Translations under genes and position numbers: made by a program
The notes under the pieces: generated by a model
Databases searched by the model: none
What the model saw: the letters and a program-made list of their open reading frames with translations, nothing else
What the model was told of the DNA's origin: nothing
Shown here: in pieces, positions 9,340 to 18,164 of the stretch
How positions within the stretch are numbered: the stretch's first letter is position 1
Layout of the letters: each line of letters begins with the position of its first letter
Assembly (NCBI GenBank): GCA_965208965.1
Contig: OZ242384.1
Coordinates: 1,302,001 to 1,366,000, forward strand
Direction of reading: 5' to 3'
DNA length: 64,000 nucleotides
DNA from: Bin5 sp965208965
GTDB taxonomy: Bacteria; Chloroflexota; Anaerolineae; Caldilineales; Caldilineaceae

Positions 9340-9535
9340 CTGTATCCTCCTGCCCGGAACTCGCCCTGAAAACCGCGCATCCACCCCAAAAACACCGAAA
9401 TCTTCCCCAAACGAGCCCAGAAACCCACCACGCGCTCCCAATTCCTCACGCAAGAACGCCTCCCAGCCCCTCCCGACCCCGCCGCACACCCAAAAGCCAC
9501 CCGCCCCCAAGACTCTTACCAATCTCAAGTCCTCG
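9340..9535. other. C-rich, strand-asymmetric non-coding tract
   Basis: Between 9260 and 9723 no gene is supported. The plus strand here is dominated by C and A (repeated CCC, CCCAAAA, CACCCC), with G nearly absent for about 200 bases. It ends near a TGACCACTGACTACTGCAGTT block of the type dispersed through the window. It could be a structured or low-complexity spacer. Confidence 0.4.
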
Positions 9536-9723
9536 CTTGTACTCTCTTGTTCAACTTCACCCATCCAACCCTTGACCACCGCCGTTCCACTGACCACTGA
9601 CTACTGCAGTTCCACTGCCGTTCCGGCTGGGGCCGCATTGACTTTTCCTTTGCCGATTCTTATAATCAGGGTACCGCATCCGCTGATCGACAGCGGATTT
9701 GTTTTCGCAGACCGAAACCGGCA

Positions 9724-10725
9724 ATGACAGATCAAACCTCCCATAAAACCGCCGATGACAGCTCGCCCCACTCCGCAACCAATCTGGCTGTCGTCGCTAT
9801 CGGAGGCAACTCCCTGATTGCCGACAGCAGCCGGCCGGAGATCGTCCACCAGTGGGGCGCGGTCCATGAGACCACCGGGCAGATTGCCCGGATGCTCGAG
9901 AGCGGCTGGCAGGGCGTCGTAGTCACCCACGGCAACGGGCCGCAGGTGGGCTTCATCCTGCGGCGCAACGAACTGGCCCTCGGCGAAGTCCACACGATTC
10001 CCCTCACTCTAGTCGTCGCGGACACGCAGGGCAGCATCGGCTTCATGCTGCAGCAGGCGCTCAACAACGACTTCCGCGAGCGGCAGATCCCACGCGAGAC
10101 CACCACCATCATCACGCAGACGCGCGTCGACGAGAACGACCCGGCGTTCGACAGTCCATCCAAGCCGGTTGGCAGTTTTCTGGATGAAGAGACGGCCCGC
10201 AGCTTTGAGAGCAGGGGGTGGCACGTTGTTGAGGATGCCGGGCGCGGCTGGCGGCGGGTTGTTTCCAGCCCGAAGCCCGTGGAGATCATCGAAATCGAGG
10301 CGGTTCGTCAGGCGGTGGACATGGGCTGGGTGGTTGTGGCCTGTGGCGGGGGCGGCATCCCGGTTGTGCGTGACGCCGGTGGCCAGCTGCAAGGTGTCTC
10401 CGCAGTGATCGACAAGGACATGGCCAGCTGCCTGCTGGCGGTCGATTTGGGGGCCGACCTCTTTCTGATCAGCACCGGCGTGGAGAAAGTGGCCCTGAAC
10501 TTTGGCAAGCCCGAACAGATCGATCTGGACCAGCTCACCGTTGCCGAGGCCAAACGATACCGGGGAAAGGGACATTTCGCCGCCGGTAGTATGCGGCCCA
10601 AGATCGATGCCTGCATCGAATTCCTGGAAAAAAGCGCCAATCCCCGCGCCCACTGCCTGATCACCAATCCGCAGAATCTGCACCTGGCGCTGGCAGGGGA
10701 GACGGGAACGAGGATACATTTATAG
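9724..10725 (+). CDS. arcC: Carbamate kinase
   Basis: Amino-acid-kinase-fold enzyme of 333 aa that transfers phosphate from carbamoyl phosphate to ADP, giving ATP, CO2 and ammonia. Family features: VVAIGGNSL at the N-terminus (after about 20 extra residues), VVTHGNGPQVGFIL, a mid-protein RRVVSSPKPVEIIE (the characteristic carbamate-kinase segment), VVACGGGGIPV, GVSAVIDKDMASCLLA, and FAAGSMRPKIDACIEFL near the end. All active-site blocks are present. The next gene encodes a carbamoyltransferase, so the pair can turn a carbamoylated metabolite into ATP. No arginine deiminase is seen nearby, so the donor may be citrulline or a purine-derived carbamoyl compound. Confidence 0.93.
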   Translation: MTDQTSHKTADDSSPHSATNLAVVAIGGNSLIADSSRPEIVHQWGAVHETTGQIARMLESGWQGVVVTHGNGPQVGFILRRNELALGEVHTIPLTLVVADTQGSIGFMLQQALNNDFRERQIPRETTTIITQTRVDENDPAFDSPSKPVGSFLDEETARSFESRGWHVVEDAGRGWRRVVSSPKPVEIIEIEAVRQAVDMGWVVVACGGGGIPVVRDAGGQLQGVSAVIDKDMASCLLAVDLGADLFLISTGVEKVALNFGKPEQIDLDQLTVAEAKRYRGKGHFAAGSMRPKIDACIEFLEKSANPRAHCLITNPQNLHLALAGETGTRIHL

Positions 10726-10873
10726 TTTTTCGCAGTCAGATCTTTCGTAGTCAGCCTTCCGTTCTCGTAGCGCCGCGCGTGGACGGTGGAAAAAGCGCTG
10801 CGTGCACGAGTGGAGTTGCAGTTACTGAAAACTGGATACGAATTCCCTAACATGAAGTCAGGAGTAGACTTGA

Positions 10874-11851
10874 ATGCAAACCGATCTGCGCGGTCGCGAT
10901 TTCATTAGTGATATGGACTTCTCGAAGGAGGAGATCGAGACGGTCCTGGACGTTGCCCTTACGCTCAAACGGGAGCGTGCGCTGGGAATCGGTCATCCCC
11001 TCTTACGCGACAAAGCGCTGGCTATGCTCTTCTTCTTCACCAGCACGCGCACCCGCTCCAGCTTCGAGGCTGGCATGGCCCAACTGGGAGGGCACGCGGC
11101 GTTCATCGACCACGAAACAACACAGATCAGCCATGGCGACACCGGCAAGGAGATCGGTGAAATCTTTGGACGCTACTATGACGGCATCGCCATCCGCCAG
11201 TGCGACTGGGGCATCGGCAACAGCTACATCAACAGCGTCGCGGACGCCAGCCGCGCGCCGGTACTCAACATGCAGTGCGACATCTACCACCCGTTCCAGA
11301 TCCTGGCCGATCTGATGACGATCGTCGAAAAGGTCGGCGATCCCCGCGGCAAGACGATAAACGTCAGTTGGGCTTATGCGAGCAGTTACCAGAAGCCGAT
11401 CTCGGTGCCCCAGAGCCTGGTCTTGCAGATGACCCGCTTTGGCATGAACGTGCGGCTGACCCATCCGCCCGAATACAAGCTGATGCCGGACATCGTCCAG
11501 CAGGCCGAAGACAATGTCGCGCAGCATGGCGGCAGCTTCGAGATTCTCGACGATTTCGACGCCGGGTTCAAGGGCGCCGATATCCTCTACCCCAAGAGCT
11601 GGGGCGCGCTGCTGACGACCGATGACGACGAGGAAAGCGCGCGCATCGGCAGCCAGTATACCGACTGGATCACCGACGCCCGCCGCATGGCTCTGGCCAA
11701 CGACAATGCCCTGTACATGCACTGCCTGCCGGCCGACCGCAACATCGAAGTCACGGACGAGGTCATCGACGGCCCACAGTCGATCGTCTACGATGAGGCG
11801 GAGAACCGCATGCACGCCCAGAAAGCGGTCATGGCCCTGACGATGCGGTAA
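10874..11851 (+). CDS. Carbamoyltransferase of the ornithine/YgeW-like class
   Basis: Aspartate/ornithine carbamoyltransferase-fold enzyme of 325 aa. The phosphate-binding motif STRTRSSFE starts at residue 57; HPFQILADLMTI and HCLPADRN follow at the usual places. The central segment SWAYASSYQKPISVPQ fits the YgeW-like or knotted group better than classical ArgF as I remember it, so the amino acceptor cannot be named. Carbamate kinase lies 148 bp upstream on the same strand, pointing to a catabolic, ATP-yielding role with carbamoyl phosphate as the shared intermediate. An AGGAG-like site precedes the ATG at 10874. An anabolic ornithine carbamoyltransferase is the main alternative. Confidence 0.8.
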   Translation: MQTDLRGRDFISDMDFSKEEIETVLDVALTLKRERALGIGHPLLRDKALAMLFFFTSTRTRSSFEAGMAQLGGHAAFIDHETTQISHGDTGKEIGEIFGRYYDGIAIRQCDWGIGNSYINSVADASRAPVLNMQCDIYHPFQILADLMTIVEKVGDPRGKTINVSWAYASSYQKPISVPQSLVLQMTRFGMNVRLTHPPEYKLMPDIVQQAEDNVAQHGGSFEILDDFDAGFKGADILYPKSWGALLTTDDDEESARIGSQYTDWITDARRMALANDNALYMHCLPADRNIEVTDEVIDGPQSIVYDEAENRMHAQKAVMALTMR

Positions 11852-11890
11852 AACTGCAGCAGTTAGTGGTCAGGCCCGTACAGACAGATA

Positions 11891-13180
11891 ATGAGAACCT
11901 TCGAGATGAACGGAAATGAGAGAGGCTCGGCCCGGCGCGTTGTTGTCACCGGTATCGGGATGGTGACGCCCCTGGGCCACGATTTGGAAAGCTCCTGGGC
12001 CGGATTGATGGCGGGAAAATCGGGCACCGGCCCTATCACCCACTGGGATGCGACCGGATTCCCCACCCAGATAACCGCCAGGGTCAACGATTGGGAGCCG
12101 CGCGCCTACATGGACCGCAAAGACGTGCGCCGCACCAGCCGCGGCACGCAGCTGGCGTGGAAGGCCACGCAGGAGGCGCTGGACCGCTCCGGCCTGGACC
12201 TCTCGCAGGAGGACCGCTCCCGCGTCGGCGTGGAGATGGGACTGGCATTCGGCGGCTGGGATATTGTTGAGGAGGAGGGCCGCAAGCTCGAGGAAAACGG
12301 TCCCAAGCGTTTCAATCCGGCCAGCGCCACCGCCGCGCTGATTAGCAGCGCACCGACATTTATCGCCATCAAGTACGGCATCACCGGCCCCACCAACAGC
12401 CAGGTGACAGCCTGCGCAACCGGTATCACCAGCATCGGCGAAGCCGCGCGGCGCCTCCAGCGCGGGGAGGCCGATATCATGCTGACCGGCGGGGCCGAAG
12501 GCTACCTGACCAAAATGGCGATATCCACGTTCAGCCGCCTGGGCGCGGCCAGCACGCGCAACGACGAGCCGGAAACCGCCTGCCGCCCCTTCAGCGGCGA
12601 CAGGGACGGTATGGTCGTCGGCGAGGGCGCGGCTGCATTTGTCCTGGAAACACTGGAACATGCGCAGGCCCGCGGTGCGCAGATCCTCGCCGAGTTCGCC
12701 GGCTACGGGCTCAGTGAAGACGCCTTCGATATGGTCGCGCCGGAACCGGGAGGACATGGCGCAACCGAATGTATGCGCATCGCGCTGCAGGAGAGCGGGC
12801 TCGGCGCCAATGAAATCGACTGGATCGTCGCCCACGGCACCGGCACAGTTTTGAACGATAAATCGGAGACCGCTGCCATCAAACGGATCTTCGGCGAGGA
12901 CGCCTACAACATCCCGGTCACCAGCCTCAAGAGCAGCATCGGCCACGCCATGGGCGCAGCCGGCGCGCAGAGCGCAGCCGCGCTCGTGCAGGCGATGCAG
13001 ACGCAGCGCATTGCGCCGACTATCAACTACAATGAACGGGACCCGGACTGCGACCTCGACTATGTGCCCAACGTCAGCCGCGCCTGCCAGGTCGATGCCG
13101 GTCTCTGCAATGGATTCGGCCTCGGCGGCCAGAACGCCTCTCTGATTCTCAAGCGCTTTAAGGCAGCGGACAGTGATTAG
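11891..13180 (+). CDS. Beta-ketoacyl-ACP synthase II-like (FabF family)
   Basis: Thiolase-fold condensing enzyme of 429 aa that elongates acyl-ACP with malonyl-ACP. The catalytic triad is visible: Cys175 in VTACATGITSIG, His in VAHGTGTVLNDKSE and His in LKSSIGHAMGAAGAQ. The gene starts about 40 nt after the carbamoyltransferase gene. An alternative ATG at 11909 would remove six residues. No ACP or other fatty-acid genes are nearby, so it could be a FabF paralogue for a special lipid or a polyketide-type step. Length and motif spacing are standard for FabF. Confidence 0.85.
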   Translation: MRTFEMNGNERGSARRVVVTGIGMVTPLGHDLESSWAGLMAGKSGTGPITHWDATGFPTQITARVNDWEPRAYMDRKDVRRTSRGTQLAWKATQEALDRSGLDLSQEDRSRVGVEMGLAFGGWDIVEEEGRKLEENGPKRFNPASATAALISSAPTFIAIKYGITGPTNSQVTACATGITSIGEAARRLQRGEADIMLTGGAEGYLTKMAISTFSRLGAASTRNDEPETACRPFSGDRDGMVVGEGAAAFVLETLEHAQARGAQILAEFAGYGLSEDAFDMVAPEPGGHGATECMRIALQESGLGANEIDWIVAHGTGTVLNDKSETAAIKRIFGEDAYNIPVTSLKSSIGHAMGAAGAQSAAALVQAMQTQRIAPTINYNERDPDCDLDYVPNVSRACQVDAGLCNGFGLGGQNASLILKRFKAADSD

Positions 13181-13253
13181 TGGTTAGTGGTCGGCATCTG
13201 CAATCTGGAAAGAGCGGGGCCAGGTCTGCTATCCACGCCATGGAGATGGAACA

Positions 13254-13880
13254 ATGCGTATCGAAAATCCCTTTCGTAAGGTCGAACGTCTCAAGCGGGT
13301 CAAAAATCTGCCTGCCAATCCCCGCGAAGAGCGGGTGCCGCCGGGCCAGTTCGTGACCGAACGATTTCCCGTGCTGACCTACGGCCCAACGTATCATTAC
13401 GCTTCCCTGGATGGTTGGGATCTGAGCGTCTTCGGACTGGCCCGGGAAAAAAGTTTCTCGTGGGAAGAGTTGACGGCCCTGCCGTCCAAGACCCAGACCG
13501 TTGACATCCACTGCGTCACCCGCTGGAGCAAACTGGACACCACCTGGACGGGCGTGCCCTGGCGTGAATTTCTGCGCCACATCGAAGTCGATCCAAAGGC
13601 CACACACGTGATGGCCCGCTGCGACGGCGACTATACGACAAACATCGCTCTGGATGTGCTCGACGACGACGACACGATGCTCGCCTACCTCTATCAGGGC
13701 AAAGAGATCGAACCGGATCACGGTTATCCCCTGCGGCTGCTGGTGCCAAAAAAATACTTCTGGAAGAGCGCCAAATGGCTGCGCGGGTTGGAGTTCATGC
13801 GCGGCGACCGGCCCGGCTTCTGGGAACGCTACGGTTACCACATGGAAGGCGACCCCTGGCTGGAGGAGCGGTTCAGCTAG
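13254..13880 (+). CDS. Sulfite-oxidase-like molybdopterin oxidoreductase (YuiH-type)
   Basis: A 208-aa protein with the molybdopterin-binding fold of the sulfite oxidase family. The conserved Cys that ligates molybdenum is in VDIHCVTRWSKLD, followed by WTGVPWREFL and a C-terminal GYPLRLLVPKKYFWKSAKWLRGLEF typical of this family. There is no signal peptide or twin-Arg motif, so it is probably cytoplasmic, as in YuiH-like proteins, which usually lack the dimerisation domain of eukaryotic sulfite oxidase. It stands alone between fabF and ribA-ribD on the same strand. The physiological substrate is unknown. Confidence 0.85.
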   Translation: MRIENPFRKVERLKRVKNLPANPREERVPPGQFVTERFPVLTYGPTYHYASLDGWDLSVFGLAREKSFSWEELTALPSKTQTVDIHCVTRWSKLDTTWTGVPWREFLRHIEVDPKATHVMARCDGDYTTNIALDVLDDDDTMLAYLYQGKEIEPDHGYPLRLLVPKKYFWKSAKWLRGLEFMRGDRPGFWERYGYHMEGDPWLEERFS

Positions 13881-13900
13881 CTTTCAGTACACCCTGACAG

Positions 13901-15451
13901 ATGTCGGACACAACCGTCGCGGGGCATCCCCTGGGCTCCGCTGAATCGAAGAATGGCCCTCCGCTTCACTTGCCCTCGGCAGTGGAGCGCACGGTCACTG
14001 CCCGCATCCCCACTGCGGACGGCGGCTTCTACCTGCACTATTTCAAGAGCGCTGCAGATGGAAAGAACCACCTGGCCCTGGTACTCGGCGACCCCGGGGG
14101 CGAAGATCTGCTCGTCCGCATCCACTCGGAATGTTTCACCGGCGACGTGCTCGGTTCCCAACGCTGTGACTGCGGTGAACAGCTGACGCGGGCGATACAG
14201 GCCATCGCCGCCGAAGGGCGGGGCGCGCTCATCTACCTGCGGCAGGAGGGGCGGGGCATCGGCCTGGAGGAGAAGCTGCGCGCCTACAATCTGCAGGATG
14301 AAGGTTACGACACGGTTGACGCCAACCTGCTGTTGGGCCATCAGCCCGACGAGCGGGACTACACGGCCGCCGCCCTGATCCTGCAGGAGTTGGGCGTCCG
14401 ATCGGTGCGGATGCTGACGAACAACCCGGCCAAGATCGAAGGGTTGGCCGGGCTGGGCATCGCGGTCCGGGAACGAATCCCCTTGCAGATGCCGTCGAAT
14501 CCGGAAAGCCGTGCCTATCTGGAGGCGAAAGTCGCCCGCATGCGCCACATCATCCGCCTCAACGGACTGAACGGAACCGAGAAAAGAGAAGAGAGTGAAG
14601 AAGAGAGAGGAGAGAGAGAACACCTCACGCATGGCCAGGCGGAAGCGTATCGGCCACAGATCGATGGATTGCGCGCCCGTATCCTTAACCACAACCAAGG
14701 TGTGGAAAGAGAAAAAAGAGGGAAGGAAGCATCTTCTCTCGCTCCTCACTCCTCACTCTTCTCTCCTCGACCTTTCGTCACCCTCAGCTATGCCCAGAGC
14801 CTCGACGGTTGCCTGACCACCCAACAGGGAACCGCTACCCCCATCAGCGCTCCTGCCTCCCTGACGATGACCCACGCGCTGCGGGCGGCACACGGCGCGA
14901 TTCTGGTCGGCATCGAAACGGTGCTGGCCGACGACCCCGCATTGACGGTGCGGCTGGTTGCCGGTGACAACCCGCAGCCGGTGATCGTAGACTCCCAGCT
15001 GCGCACGCCGCTGGACGCCCGGCTTCTACAGGGAAGCAACAGCGCGTGGATCGCGACCACGGCCCAGGGAGCGCAGTCGCCGCGCCGGCAGCTGCTGGAA
15101 GAGGCGGGGGCGCGCATCCTGACTTTGCCTGCCGGTAAAAAAGGTCGCGTGGATCTGACCGCTCTCCTCACCTGCCTCGGTACCGAGGGCATCGGGTCGC
15201 TGATGGTCGAGGGCGGCGCACGCATTCTGACCAGCTTCCTGGAAGAGGGCTTGACGGACTATGCCGTGATCACGATCGCGCCGGTCTTTCTGGGCGGCTA
15301 TCAGATGATCCAACCGGCGGACGCAGGGGCCCATCTCCGCGGAGTGATGCCCCGCCTGCAGAATGTCGAGCAGGTGCGGCTGGCGACCGACACGGTACTG
15401 TGGGGAGAGTTTGAGAAGAGAGTCGCCCGTAACGGCAGGGCGGCGGCGTGA
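13901..15451 (+). CDS. GTP cyclohydrolase II - RibD reductase-domain fusion
   Basis: A 516-aa fusion. Residues about 28-220 form GTP cyclohydrolase II, with the zinc Cys cluster in GDVLGSQRCDCGEQL, catalytic YLRQEGRGIGLEEKLRAY and LTNNPAKIEGL. Residues about 290-510 form the RibD C-terminal (DHFR-fold) reductase: VTLSYAQSLDGCL, THALRAAHGAILVGIETVLADDP, SLMVEGGARILTSFL. The RibD deaminase domain is absent. The two domains are joined by a highly charged linker of about 75 residues encoded by purine- and pyrimidine-rich repeat DNA (14581-14768). GTP opening plus a pyrimidine/pterin reductase fits riboflavin, pterin or deazaflavin synthesis. The neighbours argue for a specialised product rather than bulk riboflavin. 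Confidence 0.85.
   Translation: MSDTTVAGHPLGSAESKNGPPLHLPSAVERTVTARIPTADGGFYLHYFKSAADGKNHLALVLGDPGGEDLLVRIHSECFTGDVLGSQRCDCGEQLTRAIQAIAAEGRGALIYLRQEGRGIGLEEKLRAYNLQDEGYDTVDANLLLGHQPDERDYTAAALILQELGVRSVRMLTNNPAKIEGLAGLGIAVRERIPLQMPSNPESRAYLEAKVARMRHIIRLNGLNGTEKREESEEERGEREHLTHGQAEAYRPQIDGLRARILNHNQGVEREKRGKEASSLAPHSSLFSPRPFVTLSYAQSLDGCLTTQQGTATPISAPASLTMTHALRAAHGAILVGIETVLADDPALTVRLVAGDNPQPVIVDSQLRTPLDARLLQGSNSAWIATTAQGAQSPRRQLLEEAGARILTLPAGKKGRVDLTALLTCLGTEGIGSLMVEGGARILTSFLEEGLTDYAVITIAPVFLGGYQMIQPADAGAHLRGVMPRLQNVEQVRLATDTVLWGEFEKRVARNGRAAA
14581..14768 (+). repeat. Purine/pyrimidine inverted-repeat insertion inside the ribA-ribD fusion
   Basis: An almost pure A/G tract (14581-14620) is followed about 110 nt later by an almost pure C/T tract (14732-14768) containing CTCCTCACTCCTCACTC. 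The arms are imperfectly complementary and the second matches the intergenic repeats at 39641 and 47446. The insertion is in frame and forms the interdomain linker. Confidence 0.6.
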
Positions 15452-16545
15452 ATCCAGCTTCCAACCGTGTGGAACGGCGCGCAGTGCTGTTCACGGCGCC
15501 GGGCACGGTCGAAGTGTGCACGGAGGAGATGGCCCCGCCGCAAGGGGACGAGCTGCTGATCGAAACGGCCGTCTCCGCCATTAGCGCCGGTACGGAGATG
15601 CTCTTTTACCGCGGACAGGTTCCTCCCGGCATGGCAGCCGACAGATCGATCGCCGGTCTGACCGACACGGTAAGCTACCCGCTGAAATACGGCTACGCCT
15701 GCGTAGGCCGCATCTGTGATACTGCCCGCCCGCCGGCGCGACAAGCGGATACAACGGAAGCAGATGGACAGGTAGACGCAGCAGGTAGAATAGACAGCCG
15801 CTACTACTTCGCCTTCCATCCCCACGAAAGCCACTTCTGCGCCAGCCCGCAGGCGCTCCTGCCGGTGCCCAAGGGGATGGCGCCGGCGCAGGCCGCGCTG
15901 TTGCCCAATGCCGAGACGGCCGTCAACCTGGTGATGGACGGCGCGCCGCTTGTGGGCGAGCGGATTCTGGTGATGGGGCTGGGCATCGTCGGGCTGCTCA
16001 CAACCGCGCTACTGGCGCAGTTCCCGCTGGCCGCGCTGATCGCGGTCGACCCGCTGCCGCAGCGGCGGCGGACTGCCCAACGGCTGGGCGCAAGCCAGAC
16101 AATCGATCCCGGGGGTACTGACGGCGCTGAAACTCTGCAAGAGGCGCTGGCGGATGCGGGAGACCGGCGCGGCGTCGATCTGATCTATGAACTCTCGGGC
16201 CAGCCGTCAGCCCTGGACGCGGCAGTCTCGGCGGCCGAATTTGACAGCCGTATCGTGGTCGGTTCCTGGTACGGGACCAAGCCGGCGACCCTCCAGCTGG
16301 GCGGCTCCTTTCACCGCAACCGCGTCCGTCTGATCAGCAGCCAGGTCAGCACGGTCGCTCCCCGGCTGCGCAGTCGCTGGACAAAGGCCCGCCGCATGGA
16401 GAGCGCATGGCAACTGCTGGCGAGGCTGCCGGTAGAGGAGCTGATCTCGCACAGGTTCCCGCTGGAGCAGGCGGCGGAGGCCTACAGTCTCATCGACAGC
16501 TGTCCGGAGCAGACTTTGCAGGTCATTCTCAACTACAGTTCTTAG
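15448..16545 (+). CDS. Zinc-type alcohol dehydrogenase-like oxidoreductase (MDR superfamily)
   Basis: Medium-chain dehydrogenase/reductase-fold protein of 365 aa. It has an N-terminal GroES-like part (ELLIETAVSAISAGTEMLFYRG, YPLKYGYACVGRI) and a Rossmann part with GERILVMGLGIVGLLT. The structural zinc Cys cluster of classical ADH is missing and the catalytic zinc ligands are not obvious, as in the group resembling bacteriochlorophyllide hydroxyethyl dehydrogenase. The GTG start at 15448 overlaps the stop of the RibA-RibD gene, so the two are translationally coupled. It probably oxidises or reduces a side chain of the pathway intermediate. The assignment to MDR is firm; the substrate is not known. 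Confidence 0.8.
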   Translation: MNPASNRVERRAVLFTAPGTVEVCTEEMAPPQGDELLIETAVSAISAGTEMLFYRGQVPPGMAADRSIAGLTDTVSYPLKYGYACVGRICDTARPPARQADTTEADGQVDAAGRIDSRYYFAFHPHESHFCASPQALLPVPKGMAPAQAALLPNAETAVNLVMDGAPLVGERILVMGLGIVGLLTTALLAQFPLAALIAVDPLPQRRRTAQRLGASQTIDPGGTDGAETLQEALADAGDRRGVDLIYELSGQPSALDAAVSAAEFDSRIVVGSWYGTKPATLQLGGSFHRNRVRLISSQVSTVAPRLRSRWTKARRMESAWQLLARLPVEELISHRFPLEQAAEAYSLIDSCPEQTLQVILNYSS

Positions 16546-16636
16546 TGGTTGGTTCTTGATTTTCAGTTGCGGTGGCAGCCGCACTCCTGGAGACTGACCG
16601 CAGTGGACCAGGACCTCAAACGGAGGGACCGAATCG

Positions 16637-17026
16637 ATGTACAAATTGGCAGTACAGCGGGATTTTGTGGCCCAACATTTCCTCATCGGCGGCGATTGGG
16701 GGCCGGAAAACGAGTGGCACTCCCATCACTACCGGCTGGAGTTCCAGTTGGAGGGCGCGGAGCTGAATGAACACGGCTACCTGGTGGATATCGTGCATGT
16801 GGAAGAGTTGCTGGAAGAGTTGGCGGCCCGCTATCGCGATAAAACGCTCAATGACCTGCCGGAATTTGACGGCCTCAATCCGAGCATCGAGCATTTTTGC
16901 CGCATCGTCGGCAACAGCTTCTCCGACGGCCTGAACGCGGACAACATCAGCGCGGTCACCGCACGCATCTGGGAAAACGAAATCGCCTGGGCCTCTTACC
17001 GGGTGGAACGCAGCTCCGGCCGCTGA
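16637..17026 (+). CDS. 6-pyruvoyl-tetrahydropterin synthase / QueD-like protein
   Basis: A 129-aa T-fold protein matching the length of the PTPS/QueD family. Zinc ligands are in FVAQHFL and WHSHHYRLEFQLEG (corresponding to H-x-H-N-Y in PTPS). The second half has VDIVHVEELLEELAARYRDKTLNDLP and NPSIEHFCRIV, where the Glu of the substrate-anchoring P-T-x-E motif is kept. I do not see the usual catalytic Cys before the H-x-H pair, so the reaction may deviate from canonical PTPS. Substrates in the family are dihydroneopterin triphosphate derivatives. The gene follows the dehydrogenase on the same strand and precedes a glycosyltransferase by 20 nt, supporting a pterin-type small-molecule pathway. 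Confidence 0.8.
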   Translation: MYKLAVQRDFVAQHFLIGGDWGPENEWHSHHYRLEFQLEGAELNEHGYLVDIVHVEELLEELAARYRDKTLNDLPEFDGLNPSIEHFCRIVGNSFSDGLNADNISAVTARIWENEIAWASYRVERSSGR

Positions 17027-17045
17027 CCGCCAGCCACTGCAGTTC

Positions 17046-18149
17046 ATGCGCATCGGTCTGCTCATTTACGGCTACCTAGATACGCTCTCCGGCGGCTATC
17101 TCTACGACCGCGAGCTGGTCGAGCATCTGCGTGAGGCCGGCGATTCCGTCGAAATCGTGTCGCTCCCCTGGCGCAGCTACCCAGCGCATCTGGCCGACAA
17201 CCTCTCGTTACGCCTGTTCCGGCGCTTGCGCGACCTTCCCGTGGACATTCTCTTGCAGGACGAGTTGAACCATCCATCGCTGGCGCTGGTCAACTGGCGT
17301 CTGCGGAAACTTCAACCGCGCTATCCATTGATCAGCATCGTGCATCATTTGCGCAGCAGTGAACAGCACCCGCGCCCGCTGCTGCCCCTGTACCGGGCGG
17401 TGGAGCGTTCCTATCTGCGCACGGTGGACGGCTTCATTTTCAACAGCCGGACGACCCAACAGGCGGTGAGGGAACTGCGAGGAGAGAGCGAAAATCTTGC
17501 TCCGCTGGGCGGCGTGATCGCGTACCCTGGCGCTGATCATCTGGCGGCGCCGGACGAGCGCGCGGCGGAAAAATTGATCAGCGCCAGAGGGAGCGATGCT
17601 GGTCCGCTGCGCATCCTCTTTGTCGGCAATCTGATCCCGCGCAAGGGGTTGCACCATCTGATCGCTGCGCTGTCCCGTCTGCCGGAAGCCGACTGGCTGC
17701 TGGACGTTGTCGGTGATGAAGCGATCGACAGCGCGTACTCGGCTGCGTTACGAAAGCAAATCAGCGCGGCCGGGTTGGAGAGCAACATCCGCCTGCACGG
17801 GCGCGTGTCGGACGACGAGTTGGCGCAGCGGTATCGCGCCGCACACCTGCTGGCCGTGCTGTCTTATGAGGGGTTCGGCATCGTGTACCTGGAGGCAATG
17901 GCTTTCGGGCTGCCGGTGCTGGCCGGCGTTCACGGCGGCGCCGCTGAGATCGTCGATTCCGGCGTCAACGGTTTCCTGGTCGAACCGGCGGACGCGGACA
18001 GCATCGCCGCGCATCTGTCCGCCCTGGCCGGGGACAGGGCGCGCCTGGCCGCCCTGGGTCGGAACGCTCGGCAGCGCTTCGCTTCCCACCCCCGCTGGGC
18101 GGACTCGGCGGCGGCGATTCGGGAGTACCTGGCAGCCTGTGTTCAGTGA
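17046..18149 (+). CDS. GT4-family glycosyltransferase
   Basis: GT-B-fold glycosyltransferase of 367 aa. The N-terminal domain starts MRIGLLIYGYLDTLSGGYLYDREL, the acceptor-side loop typical of GT4. The C-terminal domain has ILFVGNLIPRKGLHHLI and the nucleotide-sugar site SYEGFGIVYLEAMAFGLPVLAG with the E-x7-E signature, then GAAEIVDSGVNGFLVEPAD. No signal peptide or transmembrane segment, so it is cytoplasmic or peripheral. Position between a PTPS-like and a methyltransferase gene suggests that it glycosylates a small molecule, perhaps a pterin as in the known cyanobacterial pterin glycosides, rather than an envelope polymer. That role is inference. Confidence 0.85.
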   Translation: MRIGLLIYGYLDTLSGGYLYDRELVEHLREAGDSVEIVSLPWRSYPAHLADNLSLRLFRRLRDLPVDILLQDELNHPSLALVNWRLRKLQPRYPLISIVHHLRSSEQHPRPLLPLYRAVERSYLRTVDGFIFNSRTTQQAVRELRGESENLAPLGGVIAYPGADHLAAPDERAAEKLISARGSDAGPLRILFVGNLIPRKGLHHLIAALSRLPEADWLLDVVGDEAIDSAYSAALRKQISAAGLESNIRLHGRVSDDELAQRYRAAHLLAVLSYEGFGIVYLEAMAFGLPVLAGVHGGAAEIVDSGVNGFLVEPADADSIAAHLSALAGDRARLAALGRNARQRFASHPRWADSAAAIREYLAACVQ

Positions 18150-18164
18150 CCATCGACACCTGAC

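Noticed and set aside
9340..9560. Possible CRISPR-like or tandem repeat in the C-rich tract
   Set aside because: The CCC/CACCCC units are irregular in spacing and sequence; no repeat-spacer pattern.
11870..12946. 358-codon minus-strand open frame
   Set aside because: Antisense of the FabF-like gene; high-GC codon bias of the sense strand keeps the frame open.
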